The notes: generated by a model from the sequence alone, not told the origin. Shown: positions 13,254-26,669, numbered from the stretch's first letter. The stretch is 64,000 bases of DNA from Ophthalmolycus amberensis (GCA_024529925.1 JAFEUB010001103.1:434001-498000); one strand, 5' to 3'. A program made the numbers and translations.

Positions 13254-14865
13254 AAGACAATGAAAGACAAAGACAGAGCGATTTAATCTCACTAGCATAG
13301 CGAGTATATCTTTCCTACTGTTCAATTCTCCATGTTAGACTTATCTCAGTCGATGGACATACAATAAATCAAACGAGACCTTCGCTCTGCAGATAGAAAA
13401 TGAATTGCCTTCATCCTTTCATTAGACACTTTATCTAACTTCCATTCTTCTATTTATCTATCTGGGAGAGCATTCATGTGTCACTTTCTCTTATCCTTGG
13501 AGACGAGCGTGGAGACAATGGTTCCACTGCAGCATTTCCTCCCGTTCTGTCTCTGCTCAGCAAAACATGACGGAACAAATGAACCAATTAACTGTGCTGG
13601 TGGCTGTGCTGTCCCTGGGGGGGCATCTAAGGAACTGAGACGGCCTGATTAGCTCCAAGGTAGGCCTGACTGGAGGCAGCCTGCTAAGAGTGAGAAAAGC
13701 TCCCACAATGTGAACACACAGCACTTGACAGTGCACCTGTGTGTATCGCCCTCTATGCTCTCGGCATTTTGATTGGTGTTGATTGGTGCCTAAGCTGTTT
13801 TTAACATGGAATTCTTACAGAGACAAACACATGTGTGTGTCAGATTAGCACTGGGTGCAGGCTTGACAAATGTGCTGTGGATTGTAACTGCATTTTACAA
13901 CAGAAACAGACCTTATAGCCAGCAATATCACCTAAAATGTGGGATACATGAAACAACAACAAATCACCTCCATGAGTGACTTCTCCGGTTGGGGAGTGGA
14001 GGAATGTCTTCGGCACTCTAACTTTATTTCCATTGATCCCATGTGCTTCAGGAACACCAAGATGGGTTCCACTTGACTGTAAACAAGAATGATCAGTTAA
14101 TACCTGCAGTATTGATCTGACCTGACCCTCTAACATTGAACCTCTTTGAAGGCACTGTTCAATCTTTCTGTTATCACACAGTTGAAACTTGTGAGCTCTC
14201 TAGGGCTGCTGTAAGGAAACATTGCTTACAGAGACACATCTATAGCCGCCAGTAAACAGAGTAGGAGAAGTAAAGGTTGCAAAAACGGAAACAAAACAAG
14301 TCGCCTTGGCCATCTAACCAATCTACAAGAGAACAATGGAGAGAGGTCTTCAGGAATTAGTTTCAATTGTTATTTCCTGTCAGGTAGTATTGGCCGTGTT
14401 TCATGTTGACAAAAGTATTCACATGTGATGGGAATATCCGAGAAGACGCAGCTGATTAGTTATGCCATTTCAACTTTTTTTTGCTTTATCGAATTTTGCC
14501 ACTTCCATAAAGATTTTCTAAAGTGATACTTCAAAATGCGCATGTAAATTTGTGAATGAAATCACGGCTGATATGTCTTCAAATACATGTTGCTGTCATG
14601 GTCGGATTCACTCTGTAGAATCTGGGATTCACAGTAAAATATAAACCCGTTCCCACTCCCAGCTCGTTAAACACTGCCCCTTGGTCAGTGTCCCTTGGCA
14701 TCGAGATTGACGCACAGAATGGCACTTTAGTTACTGAGTCTGCTTTGGGTGGGCGGGAGGGGTGACGGATGGGTCAAACAAACACAGGACTTTCAACCAA
14801 CAGACTGCTTAAAGTAAGCGTTGATGTATTTAGTCATGTTCATCTCTGCTATCGCTACTCAAGTG
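13252..14865. other. Non-coding stretch with one unassigned minus-strand frame
   Basis: The 98-codon minus-strand frame at 13840-14136 is free of low-complexity sequence, but it matches no family I recognise and has no clear splice context. I treat it as probably fortuitous. The rest shows no coding signal and no clear repeat. Confidence 0.5.
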
Positions 14866-14869
14866 AGTC

Positions 14870-15140
14870 GTTAGTATCCCGAGTCACGTGAGTCACGTGA
14901 TCCGCTAGTTACATGTGTGGTTCATCACTCTGTGGTCACGTTAGTCAACCACGACCGTTTCCTAAACCTAACCAGGTGATTGTGTTGCTTAAATCTAACT
15001 TCCTGTGAAAATGGAAGTTAATTTTGAAAGGACACTATGCATGGAAGAAGTGTATATTGACAAGCCGTCCCGACACGTTAAAGGGTTCCCTGGTGTGTCA
15101 ATCTCCGATACCATGGGACACTGAGCAAGCGGTGGTATTT
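14870..15140. repeat. Dispersed teleost repeat (ACGACCGTTTCCTAAACCTA type)
   Basis: Near 14949 the phrase ACGACCGTTTCCTAAACCTA is followed by TTAAATCTAACTTCC-like repetition, and near 15075 by ACACGTTAAAGGGTTCCC. From memory these are frequent in fish repeats. A short direct duplication of GAGTCACGT lies at 14880-14900. Boundaries are approximate and the class is unresolved. Confidence 0.45.
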
Positions 15141-18100
15141 GACGAGCTGGGAGAAAATATCTGTGTTTAGGAAATGCTTAAGTTGCACCCAGTTTTGTGA
15201 TTTTGAATGAATCCATACCCCATAGAGGTAAACTGTACTGCATTGTAGCTGAGCTACTCAGAAGTCATGGAGGGATTCATCCTTTGGCCTATGATGCACA
15301 ACATGCTGAATGGGTGACTATGTCACCTCAGTTGTTCAACACAGGCTTTTTACTTTTCTATCAATCCTAGAGCCACTCAGCTCTGATATTGGCCCTGCCT
15401 ACCTCTCCTATCCTATTTTGCTTATTTTCTGACATTCCCCCTCTCTTTCCCGTCATCGCCATTCTGGCGAGATCTGCAGTTTCCGGTCCTAGGGGGAGAA
15501 TGGAACATTCAAAACCTCTTCATTTCCGAGGCAATTTTGAGGCACCTTGTCCCCCCTGGTCAATTTGTCACCATGCTGAACGCCAGGAGGTGTCCTTGGG
15601 GCCGACCACTGGTCATTGCTCTACCTGACACTCGGAGAGGGAGAAAAAGGAGGAAACAGAGAGAGGCAGAGGGCGAGAGGGAGAGGAGCAGAGGGAGAAT
15701 GAACCTGACAAAGGCCCTGCAACAGATCCGTCCCACTCAGCAGAGCCAAGGGAGTATGCAGCCATGGCTGTCAGCACCTCTCATTAGTCAAAGGCAGCCT
15801 CCCTGACAATGTGACACTGATTACTGAAAGCCCTGATTCAGAGTTTCTCCCCTTCTCTGTGTAGCCGCAAACAGTGTCAGCTAAAGCTGCATGCACATGT
15901 TCGCTCACATGCGCACACACACACGCTCATTCAATCCACTCTTTTCTCCCCGAAATGCTTGAAGTGTGTTTCATTTCCTTTCAACATTCCCCTCCCATTT
16001 CCAAAGGGACTAAAGCCTTCATTAAAAAGAGTGATAAAGGGAAAATGGGTGTCTTCAAGCTCTATTTAGAATCTATGTATTGATTTCAAAAAGGTGTAAA
16101 TAAATATGAAATGGCATTATTGTATACAGAGGCCTTGACGCTGGCAGCGGCGGTGGAATTAAAGGGGATGAAGAGTGGCATTCATTAAGAGTTCATCATT
16201 TTTATCGATCTAGCTGACATGTCTCCGCACTGAGGAGGATCTGATTGCTTTTAGTTAATCACTGCACAGTTGAAGGGAGGATTGAAATGAAGTTTGAGGG
16301 GGGGGGGGGGGGGGGGGGGGGGGTGCAGAGAAAAATGGGAATTGTCTCCGAATATCAAATAGAACAGTGTCAGTTCTGACTCTCTCTGCGGGGAGACCCT
16401 GGCTTTCCACTCCCTTTGCTAGACACGTTAGTTCCTAAGCATGCAGATAGATGTCAAACACTGCACTCCACCGTTTATTGGACACTGGTACTATAGTACA
16501 GCCAAATGCATCCATGATTGTAAAATCATTGTTCTTCAACAACAAAGTGCCCATGATATAGTTTCCCCCTCTGTTATTTGATCATTTAGTGTCATTAGGA
16601 TGATGTCTTCAATATCTGTGATCCACACCAGGACAGAAAAACAGAGCATTATTTGTATAGGTCTGTGGTAACAGTGCATTCAATATATAAATGCTTAATA
16701 TTTGATGGTCTGGGATTAGTTAATTAGGAATTCCAATATTTGATCAAAGAAAGCACAAGTTCATCATCTTTTTTTATCACGGACATACAGTATTTGTAAA
16801 AAAACGAATGAATCACCATTTTGTTTTTCAGGCTTGCGTGACCACGCATGCACAACTACACAGCTCCATGGTGATTAAAAAGAAATTATTATGCTTGCAG
16901 TCTTGAAAAGTGAACAATAAGCCCTGTGTCAAAATAGCACACTAGAAGAGGTTCTAATTAAACAAAGCCATACAAACAAATTACCATGTCCAACATTTCA
17001 AATGAAAAAAACATCTAGATCTTCGATAAGTCATTTGTTTGTGCTTGTAAAAAGAAGGCAATCAGCAGCACATTGTACCCCAACTGCTTACAGAAAATGT
17101 CCGACATAAGAAAGAACAAAGTAGGGATAAAAATAAAAAAACTGAAGGTTATGCTACATTGGTCCCAATGTATTATGACTATTCTGCTGACAGTGTTTAT
17201 TTCTGATTGGAGTATTAACACAATCAGCCAAATGAAAATATCTTCTCTTTGAGTTGGACAACCTCTAGATGGATATAACCTTTGGACACACAGTTTGAGT
17301 TGGCCAAAACAAAATGCAACATAATCCAGGAGGAAATGCTCATTTTCAATTGAACCCATCCTAATATTATGCATTTGAAAAAACAATCGGCTCACTAGGA
17401 TATATTACTATACATATACACTATTTCCAAAGAAGATTAGCAAAATTGAAATGAAGCCGGTCCTCTAGAAAGAGCTAAAACTTGCCAAAAGTTTTGAAAT
17501 AACTTCACTTAGGAGTTGAGTTCCATGAAGACAACAGCAGTAAGGGCTGTGAGAGGTGTCTCTGCAAAATGCCCTTTTCATGTGAGTGCTTTGAGGGCAG
17601 GCAGCAGGAAGCTTGACCCCTGTGAGAAGAGTGTCCATCCTGCCCTTCAAGCACAGATACTGCTGTTAGCCTCGCCGGGGCAAGGATTAAAGGGAATTTG
17701 TAGGGAGTCCTTGGCTCTGCAATTCTGACTTCCACACTGTGTTTCCTAGTTTGTGCCACCTGTGGACTTGCCAAGGGGGACCATAGTCTGTGTTCCTTTG
17801 ATTGATCCACATGGCATTTTGACCTGGGAGGGTTCCATAGGCTCCTATCTTTATTAGAAAGCCTGCAGCTAGCTCCCACCGAAAGCTGAGAGTCTTTCCC
17901 TCCAAGTCTCCTGTGTTTCAGCCTCCCTGACATGAATACTAAGTAATCTCTGGCGCTCTTCATTTATCCACACTTAACCCTTTGACCAATTGACTGCTTC
18001 GCTTGTTGTCAATCTGCCTTCACAGTGATGCGAGTGGTATGCATGCATTCCTCTCATTAGAGTGTTGCTATTGTAACTGCAATGCATCGCACACTGTCTG

Positions 18101-18765
18101 CTTGTCAGTATACAGGGGGTATGTTATGTATCAGAGGCTGCAGCCCTCCCTTCTCACTATCTGGGTTCTAACAAGGCCAGGATAGCAGCCAGATTGACAG
18201 CTGCTGGGGCATTTTAACAGGGTTGGTGTTAAACTGCTAAACTCTGAGGAGGCATATGAATGATTGGCTGCCAAACCACACAGGACACAAGCCCACTGCC
18301 TTCGCTATTACCATTTTCCAACTGACCATAAGCTTTCACAAAGAAGAAAAAACAAACATTTCTATAGATAGGCAACATTTGTGTTTTAGACTGGTCTGAT
18401 TAAAGAGCAAGTTTAACTGTTTAAGATTCTTGGGGGACGTGAGTATCCAAGCAGGTGATTGGGTGCCATTTAGATATTTTGTGCTGTCATTTTATCATAT
18501 CCATCAGTCATCCATATGTTTTTAGTAAATGATGGGCTAATAATGAATACATATTTTATTTAAATAACTCCTTGTCAATTCTGTCATGAATGATTCACAG
18601 CAAATGATATATTCATATTTGCATGAATTCTGAGTTTAAACAGATGACTTATATCTTACAAGTAATTATAAACAAATAGTTTGTACATTATTAATAACAA
18701 GTTATTATTTTCAGACCGGGTCAAGTATGAGTTCATTTTTACCTTGACATTGATTAACAAAACAA
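15140..18765. other. Non-coding stretch, no gene seen
   Basis: Apart from the 26-base G tract (16298-16323) no repeat family is obvious. The block 16125-16265 has the balanced composition and homeodomain-type words of possible regulatory DNA. The longest frames (minus strand 17015-17395 and 17505-17963) have no recognisable domain. Confidence 0.55.
16298..16323. repeat. Poly-G tract, 26 bases
   Basis: Twenty-six consecutive G, read directly. Such a run is a strong G-quadruplex candidate and also a likely place for assembly length error. Confidence 0.95.
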
Positions 18766-18768
18766 TCC

Positions 18769-19325
18769 TGTTATGTGGTAGTGTAGTTCGTGGACCCAAA
18801 CGCACACACACAGCAGGTTTACGCCAGCCAAGACTTTATTTAACGGTGCAGGAGCAGTCACAGAATGAACCAACAAAAAACAAAGACTAACGGTCCAACA
18901 AACTAAAGTCACGCCGATAATCTCCACCGGAGTAGGGAGGGAAGCTCAACTGAGGCCGGGACAGGTAGCCTCCGGAGTCGGGAGGGAAACGCGACCGCAC
19001 TCAAAACTGAAAGAACAGAAAACGAACAGGTACCGATCTTCACTGAATCGGTGTTCAGACTTACGTGACCAGACTGGTAACCGGACGGACTGACGAGGCA
19101 GAAGACAATAAGGAGTTGAAGCGGGTGAAAGACAGTACGACCTGACCACCCGAGACTGCAGGACCAGAGCTTATGTAGTGCCAGGGGAATCATTAGTGGG
19201 ACCTGAGTCTGGTGTGTCAGGCTGCAGGAGGTGATCGGCTGGAGTGTCCTCAGCTGTGCACAATCAAGGGCGTGGCCATGGGAGGCGTCTGGAGGCAGAG
19301 GACAAACACAGAGCACATGGCACAC
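18769..19325 (-). mobile_element. Solo-LTR-like dispersed element, minus strand
   Basis: Read on the minus strand, this region has the order of a retroelement LTR or short transcription unit: a TATA-like CTACATAAG (complement of about 19170-19178), then an AATAAA polyadenylation signal (complement of 18835-18840), then a GT-rich downstream stretch. It ends CCACATAACA at 18769. The plus-strand left boundary TGTTATGTGG fits an LTR-type TGT...ACA edge. No certain 5-bp target duplication was found and the 19325 boundary is approximate. An unclassified dispersed repeat is the alternative. Confidence 0.4.
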
Positions 19326-19329
19326 AACT

Positions 19330-20320
19330 TTCAGCTGTATCACACAGTCTGGGGTTCGCTCCAATCAAATACCTAATTCGTAATTTAGAAGCCAACGTGG
19401 ACGGGAAGTCTTCGAAGTGCTTTGGATGAAATCAGTACTGAGCTTGGATGTCCACATTCATCTTCATGACAACTGAACAAAGCATATGTTGATGTGATAC
19501 AGTTGAAAGCTCCAGACAGGGCTGATAAACGAACCTCAAATTGGGCTGTTTGGTACAACTAAGAATTACCATTGACTGTCGATGTCTAAACAGTGGCTGC
19601 TTTGTACCTCAAACTGCATCGGCAGTTGGGTCGCATTCTTTTCTCTCATTTAACGTTTTGCTCCAGTAGTGCGCTTAGTTCTATCTTTAAAGGTGTTGCA
19701 TAAGAAAATGTTGCTGAGAAATATTTTCTATAATTGACAATTTACAAAAAAGCTCCTCTGCGGTAGTCTGGCACATGTTGTGTGGCGAGTAAATTCAGAA
19801 GGAAATGTGAACACTAATGCTACGGGAGAATTTGCCAGCTCTTTTTTCTGTCACCTCCCTGTCTTTCCAAAAAACACCATTTGTCAGCGCACATTGCATC
19901 TCTGCTGTTATAGTCCCAAATGAAAGCCCAGTGTGTGGCGCCTTTCAACAGAGCATGGTAACAGGCCTTGTGAATTGGACTTGGCTTGGTTCTCCATGAA
20001 GCCTTATTGTCAGTATGACTGACTGAGGATTACTGGGCCAGAATGGCACCATATTAACATGCATAGACACGTGCACTTTCTTAACGCAGAGTGTGTTCCC
20101 AATGTATGCCTTCAATGGAGATTACGTCAATTAAAAATAAAATGAATGTCACCGAAAACACAGGATAGTTTTTCTCAAAACAGCCATGCTTGAACTATAT
20201 GTGCAGAATATAAGAGTGAAAGTGTTGCGGGCTACAACTGAATTAGGGATACTGTTTTGCATGATTTATAAGTGCAGGAAAATTGCACACACTTTGAAGT
20301 GTCTATTGGTTCAGAGGTGA
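19330..20320. other. Non-coding stretch, nothing recognised
   Basis: No gene, structured repeat or regulatory pattern stands out. Frames are short and without domains. Confidence 0.5.
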
Positions 20321-20325
20321 TTTAA

Positions 20326-20748
20326 AGGGACAGTTCTTCCCAAAATCCAAAATATACATGTTTCCTTTTACCAGCAGTGCTATGTATCCATCTAGAGTGT
20401 TTTAGTGTGAGTTAATTAGTTTCAGAGATATCGGCTGAAGAGATGTCTGACTTCCCTCCAATATATTGGGACTATATGGCCCTCTGATTTTGGTGTTCAA
20501 AAGATACATTTGAATAACAGCAATGTCTCATTCCATAAATCATGACCAGGTAACTCAAGATAATCCACACATCTTGTTGTGAGCAATTTCATGTACAAAC
20601 TATTTTCTGTTTTCCGACATGAATAAAAGTGAGGCAGCGACTCTACCGCTCTCCAAAGGTAACTCACATCAAAACAATGTGGATTGATAAATAGCACTAC
20701 AGATAAAAGCAAAAATATGTATTGTTGATTTTGGGGTGAACTGTCCCT
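20326..20748 (+). mobile_element. TTAA-flanked MITE with AGGGACAGTTC ends, 423 bp
   Basis: The left end reads TTAA-AGGGACAGTTC (TTAA at 20322-20325) and the right end GAACTGTCCCT-TTAA (TTAA at 20749-20752). The outer 11 bases are a perfect inverted repeat and the similarity continues inward (CCCAAAATC). TTAA duplication plus this terminus matches a very common fish piggyBac/Kolobok-type MITE family. The 71-codon minus-strand frame inside it is incidental. Confidence 0.85.
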
Positions 20749-21169
20749 TTAATAATTACAATTCCGTCAAGTACATCAAGACATGTAGAGAAATGTTCTT
20801 TTGTCTTTTAAAGAGTGATTGTTTGTTCGAAGCATCACCAAAGCAAGTTAAGTGTTTTTTTCCTCTACAGGATTGTCTTTGATACTAAATAAACTTTTAA
20901 TACGTTGACATAATTGCAGATCTATTTAATGAGTCAATTGAAGAAATAATAATAAAGCAGTGGGACTTGTTTTCAGTGGACTAATCTGTTTTTCACATGA
21001 ACTGTTTGTCTTTGTCAAACAGAGAAAGACTGCAGAAAAACACCAACACACAAGATGCACAAGATAACACTCTCCTTAAGTGCTCCACGGACTGTGCCGC
21101 AGACACTATTAAACGAACCACATACTAACACAAATCATCTTCAGCACAACTCAAGCCGATGCAGCATAT

Positions 21170-21600
21170 CGAACGCATTTTCGGTACAATTCTGCATGGC
21201 TTGCTTTCCACCCGTGGCTTAGCGCGTTACAGTATTAGCGACTGAGCCAGGGTAGTCCTGCGCGGCGGCAGCGAGTGAACGCCGTTCACTGCGACGATTG
21301 GATTGAGGCGGACCTAAGCGCAGCACGAGCTGCACTTATCAGCTAGCTGGCAGATAGGACTTGTCATACCGCCTGTCAGATCTGATGAGGGGAGCACGAG
21401 CTTCACAATGGAGCTAAAATGCAATCTCCTCCTGTGCAGCTGCATCGCCTGCCACGGGGACACGCTTATTAGACATTGTAAACAGCTAAATGTGAGCGCT
21501 ACACTGTAAGAGCTACTGTCAGGCAGGCTGCGTCAGCAAGTTAGCCGGGGCTGGGAGCAATTCCATTCAAAACTACTGTTTTAATAAAAGGACTTACAAG
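21170..21600. promoter_or_regulatory. Candidate conserved non-coding regulatory block
   Basis: The block is non-repetitive, moderately GC-rich and without a frame. It contains clustered factor-like words: GATA-type TTATCAG/CAGATA, AGATCTGATG, CAGCTAGCTGG, CAGCTG-type E-boxes, TTATTAG and AACAGCTAAATG. This texture resembles vertebrate developmental enhancers. The call rests on composition only; no conservation could be checked. Confidence 0.3.
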
Positions 21601-22329
21601 AAATCAGTGACTAAAGTGAATGGTAGGGCTATGTGAAGAACATACATGGTCAGGGGAAGTCTTCAAGAGGCTTGACACTGTACAGGCTAATGTCAAAGTT
21701 AGTTGCACTCTATTAAGTCCACCTATCTAGCATTAATAAGCAGTCAATAAATGTCAACTAATATGGTGTTGGAAGCAAATGAAAGGGCAATTTAAGTATT
21801 TTAGGACATCTATCAACAAGTATAACTTGTGTAATCATCATAATGAGTATATATCACATTCTCACATGTGATATACGTGTTTAATATTCGTTACAGTCAT
21901 CATGCGTTTACATTTAAAAGTGCTTAGTCCTGCTTACGATTACATTTCAGTGTCTCTCACATCTCCATTAGAAATGGCCTTTTCAGATTTAGAGTTTCTT
22001 GATCTTCCAAGATTAACATTACATTACAAATCTCACATTTGCGGCACTATTCTGAAATAGCTTTGCCACGCTGACACGTCTACAAAGGAAATAATGAGGG
22101 TCGGAGTAAGAAATAGAGGTCTCCACAAAGAAGGGCTGATTACCTTTTATTAGCCCGTTCCTGCTCTTCTAACTCTCACACCCTACCACCAGGTACAGAG
22201 CCCTCGGCTGGATGGCAATGCCATTGAGACCAGCCTTGCTCCCTTTTCTTTCCTCTTTCTTCCTTTCTTTCTTTATTTGTTCCCCGTCTCAAACTCACTG
22301 CCCTCTCTTTATATAATCCCTCTTTCTTC

Positions 22330-22860
22330 TGATTATGGCCCTTTCACCAAACGCCTCCCGGTCCCCCTGAAATAATGATATTTAAACAGGCGGATATGCA
22401 TAGGATTGCCAGAGGAGGCTCACAGACGTTTAATATCTGGCTGAGTACATAGAGCGAAGGAAAAAGAGACCAGGTTGACAGGAGATCACAGAGCACACTG
22501 TCTCTGTTCTGCTTTCCTGAGATCATTAATTTCTCCGAAAGAGATCTCCCCGGGTGAGAGTCATTCACATGCAGATGGTACAATTCCTCGGGAGCTTCTA
22601 TCGCTCTTTCTCTCTCTCTCCATCAGGCCATTTAGTGCTCCCTTTCTCTCGCTTTTGCTGCGTCGCTCCCTCCTATATTAAGCAAGCGGTTAGCTTGGCA
22701 GCCTTAGGTGACATAGCACTCATATTTCAGCACTGGGCTACAGGAGTAATGCAATGTGCCGCTATGGATACATTACATGAGAATTTGTCTCTTTTAAAGC
22801 GAGCAAATTCGGGGAGGGCGTCACTTAGTGATAGAGGCATTTATCTATGGAGATAATTTC
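22330..22860. promoter_or_regulatory. Candidate non-coding regulatory block
   Basis: A mixed-complexity block with words such as ATATGCATAGG (octamer-like), AATAATGATATTTAAAC, TTTAATATCTGG and GAGATCATTAATTTC. No credible exon or repeat is present. Inference from composition only. Confidence 0.25.
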
Positions 22861-23404
22861 TCTTGTCCTCTGTTGCTCTCCAACCAAAACGCCCTGCTTT
22901 TTCTTCCTCACGCTTCCTCACGCTTGACTGGCATCTATGTTCTGATATGTAATGCTGGTGCATGTTACACTTGTCAAGCCGCCAGTGTCGTTTGTGTTGG
23001 ATTAAAGAGTGGATGTTGCCCAACAGAGAGGACAGCTCTCTGCCCTTTGCTGCTGTCATGCCCATTTCAACTGTCAATCTCCCATGCCGATGGAGTTAAA
23101 AGGCTGGAACCTGTTTAGTTTGCATCTTCTCGCCGTCTAACAGCAGCCCCTGCGTTGGTGTGTGCCGCGGTAGTAATTAGTAATTAGTGACCCGTTACTG
23201 CATGCATTTGTGCCGTAACCCAGAGGCGTTAGCTCCAATCTCTCCCACCCACTCTCCTCCTCCCTCTCTTTTCCCAGTTCATATCTAACCTGATCGGCTT
23301 TGATGACACACTTCTTTGAAGACCTGATCAAAGACGCGAGCCTTTGATGAAAGTGATGTTTGCTGTTGGTGAGGAGGTAAGGAGGAATACCAATCGTGTT
23401 TTTC

Positions 23405-23554
<150 letters not shown>

Positions 23555-23989
23555 TATGAGGAACAGAGCATGCATAAGTTTCACTCTCTTTACATAATAT
23601 CAAGTTTATTATGAATGTTATAGATTTGAACTTAAAATATGCTAAATAATCAAGTATGCTTTTGGAATTGGGACGAAGGGGTGTCATACAAAGTTACTGT
23701 CTGTTTATTTAGCAAAAATACATGAATTAGTCAGTTTATTTTGATTTATACGAGAAGTGGACAAAAATACAAAATAATATAATATTTTAACCATGTACCT
23801 GAATGAATCACATAATAAAGCAATAACTATACCTTAAACCTAAGCTAAAAAGTCTCAACTGAATCTAAATAAGAAAATGTCTCACTGTTAGCATGATAGC
23901 ATGTTAACATTTGCAAATTTGCACCAAACAAAGTACTGTACAGATTTGGTTGATGGGATTGTGTTTTGCAGGTATTTAGTTAAATCTCA

Positions 23990-24440
23990 AAGTGTTGGAT
24001 GCATTAGAGTTTGTACCTGATGTTAGTGCTTAATCAAAAGTGAAGGGATTACCAAAGTCATACCAATTGATCCTGATGGGGGACATCAATGCATCCAATA
24101 TTTGTTGAGACACTTCACTAGGAACCTAACAACGTCATAGTGGCGTTACAGAATAAGGCAAGATATCACCAAAGTCACTGGTATTTATCCTCTGGGAACC
24201 ATGAATGTCTGTGCCAAATTCCATGCCAATCCAGCCAGTAGATGCTGACATCTTTTACATGACAAGAGAAGACTTTGACCTTTGTAGTGGCGCTAGAAAG
24301 AAAAATCAGGGAAACACCAAAGTCAATAAGATGCGTCTGGGAACCATAAGTGTCTGTACCCAATTTTATGGCAATCTGCTCGTGAGTGATATTTCAGTCC
24401 GACCCAAAGTGGTGCACCAACCAACAGACAGACTGACATT
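23990..24440 (+). repeat. Degenerate repeat cluster, unit CTGGGAACCATGAATGTCTG
   Basis: At least three diverged units can be aligned, for example CTGGGAACCATGAATGTCTG near 24192 and TCTGGGAACCATAAGTGTCT near 24336, each followed by CCAAATT/CCAATTTTATGGCAATC. The unit (ACCAAAGTCA..., GGAACCATGAATGTCTGT, CATGCCAATCC) is a very common dispersed sequence in fish genomes. Its source element is not clear to me. Confidence 0.55.
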
Positions 24441-24479
24441 GCCTTCCTTGCAGCTGCACCACTGGCATGTTTAAAATAA

Positions 24480-26665
24480 CACCTGTGCAACATAACTCAA
24501 ACGCGGCAATGTCATGCGTGGCTTTGGCGTTTTGCAGTTTCTGTTTACACTTCTGAAACTAAAGAAAATATCTGAATCAAGAGTGCCTGTTTTTTTCTTT
24601 TGGATGTCAGATAGACATTGTTATTTGGGGGGGGGGGGGTACATCTCTAATCTGTCGCATGTGCAGTGTACATACACTCTTTATGTTGCCGTCTACAGTA
24701 TGAACACCTTCAGTTCTCCGTATTTTGTTTCAGGTATCACAAGAATAATTGAAGTTGTAGTGGCCTCCAAAAGGACAACTGAACAAATGAAAATGGACAC
24801 AGACAGGAACAAGGACTGAGAGGTGGAAGAAGAAATGACACAGCAAAGTGACATGATGTGAAACAGGTGGAAAATGAATTCCGTCAAGACGCAGCAAACA
24901 ACACCAGCGTACAATCTCTCTGCTTGTCACATGGCTTTGTGTCAGATTTTTTTTATTGTTGTTGTGTGTCCCCTTTCCTTCCCGTTGTACTTTGTCTGTT
25001 GCGTTGTTTTTTTTTTGCACTGGTGTCCTCTTGTGCCAGGTGAGAACAAAGCAGAGGAGCGAGCTCTGCATCTGTATTCAGGTGCACTAATGGAATCACT
25101 GAGGCTAAAATGGCAGGAGGTGAAAGGTGAGTGCACAGCAGACAGCTCCACACCACCGCTGCTGCTGTCGCGCTGCCAAACCACTCGACTGTGATGGTAT
25201 GGGAAGTGTGTGTGCTTTCGGCTTGCCTGCGTATGTGTGTGTATGCATACGTGAGAGTAAGAGATTTTTTTTGTGTTCAAATGGTTGTGGAAGGACTTTT
25301 GCGATCAATTCTTTTTGTTCACAGGCATTCATCTTTTGTTAGTTATGCTCTGCTGTGGGTTTTGAAAGATTTGCTATTAGGGCTGTGTGCTGGGAGTTAC
25401 TAACAAAATAGCTATTGACTTTTATGAATATACTTGAAGGCTTTTCTGACATTTATCAATATAGTTAAGCTCTACTGAAGATGTGGTTTAGGGCAATGCA
25501 CAGTTTGATATAATAATACATCAGTTTTTTCTCCTAACTGTTTTATTTTTGCTTTCTTTTAGATAACACAGAATAGTTTATACAATGCTCATGCGTTGTA
25601 TGTACATTGAGAGAGTTATTGGTTGCTGTAATAATTCCTCCTCTTCATTCTGGCCATGAAAAGCAATGGTGAAGGCCTCCCATCTTTTACAGTGTAGTCA
25701 ATATGAAGTGTGGAATGATAACTGAAACCAACAACTCAACAAAACATGTGGCATGTGAGTGTTGCATTATGGTGAAAAAACACACCCAAACTTCATCTGG
25801 GGTAGTGGAGGATTAGGAGCTAGCTGTTTTTAGACTATAGACAACAGCCTCTATGCTTTATAAAATACCACTGACATCGACGAGTCAGTCATATCTGGAA
25901 GTTTTGTTCGATACTTTTAGAACACACCAGTGGCTGTAACTCCTGCTGAAAAACGAACTATTTGCTGCATCGCTTCCTGGAAGAAATTACACAGTAGGCT
26001 CTAAAATCTATCCTTGCATGTTCCAGCCGGAGCAACAAGAACAGAAGGCTGAAGAATTGGCATCCGCCAATTAGATGTAGACTTGTGAAGAGGCGGCAGA
26101 GGCAGCATATTGGGTAGATGCGCAACAATTTGAGAAATTGCAGGAAGAGGCCCGGGCAGCAGGTGAAACGCGGTTCAGCAGTTGTTTTGCCACAGCGTGT
26201 CCGGAGTACAACAAATCACCAGTTCGTCTATTTATGTTTGCGGTAGCCGGGGCTAGCTCGAATAAGAAACAACGAGCCAGCGTTCTGCCACACAGCTGGG
26301 GACGATAAAGACTTTGCAGAGAGGAGCCGACTATATTGTAACGACCAGAACAGAGCAATTACACTGCAGTGATTTCATTGAGAACAGTTGTGGACTGACT
26401 TGATTCTGCTTTAGATGGCAGGGCAGAGGGACTGCCTATGTATGTGACAAAGGGGTTTGTAATAATGGGCTTCCTTCTTCAAAGATAAATTGAGAAAAAT
26501 AACCAGTGCCAACAGAATCAAGACTTTCTGTGGTTGTGGGTTCTAAAAGTTGTTGAAATATCAGAACAGATTAGCACGTGATATACTGTAAAATATCACC
26601 AAAAGAGGGGTTTTATTACAGCAATGACAGTAGAAAAGTATGTGATTTACTCTAAGCTAAATGGA
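24480..26665. other. Non-coding stretch, no gene seen
   Basis: Frames at 24693-25403 overlap on both strands without domains and cross short T and G runs. A G run lies near 24628-24639. No repeat family is confidently assigned. Confidence 0.5.
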
Positions 26666-26669
26666 TAGA

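Noticed and set aside
13840..14136. 98-codon minus-strand frame
   Set aside because: Free of simple repeats but unrecognised and isolated. Kept only as a note in the regional entry.
17505..17963. 152-codon minus-strand frame
   Set aside because: No domain and no splice context; composition is like the flanking non-coding DNA.
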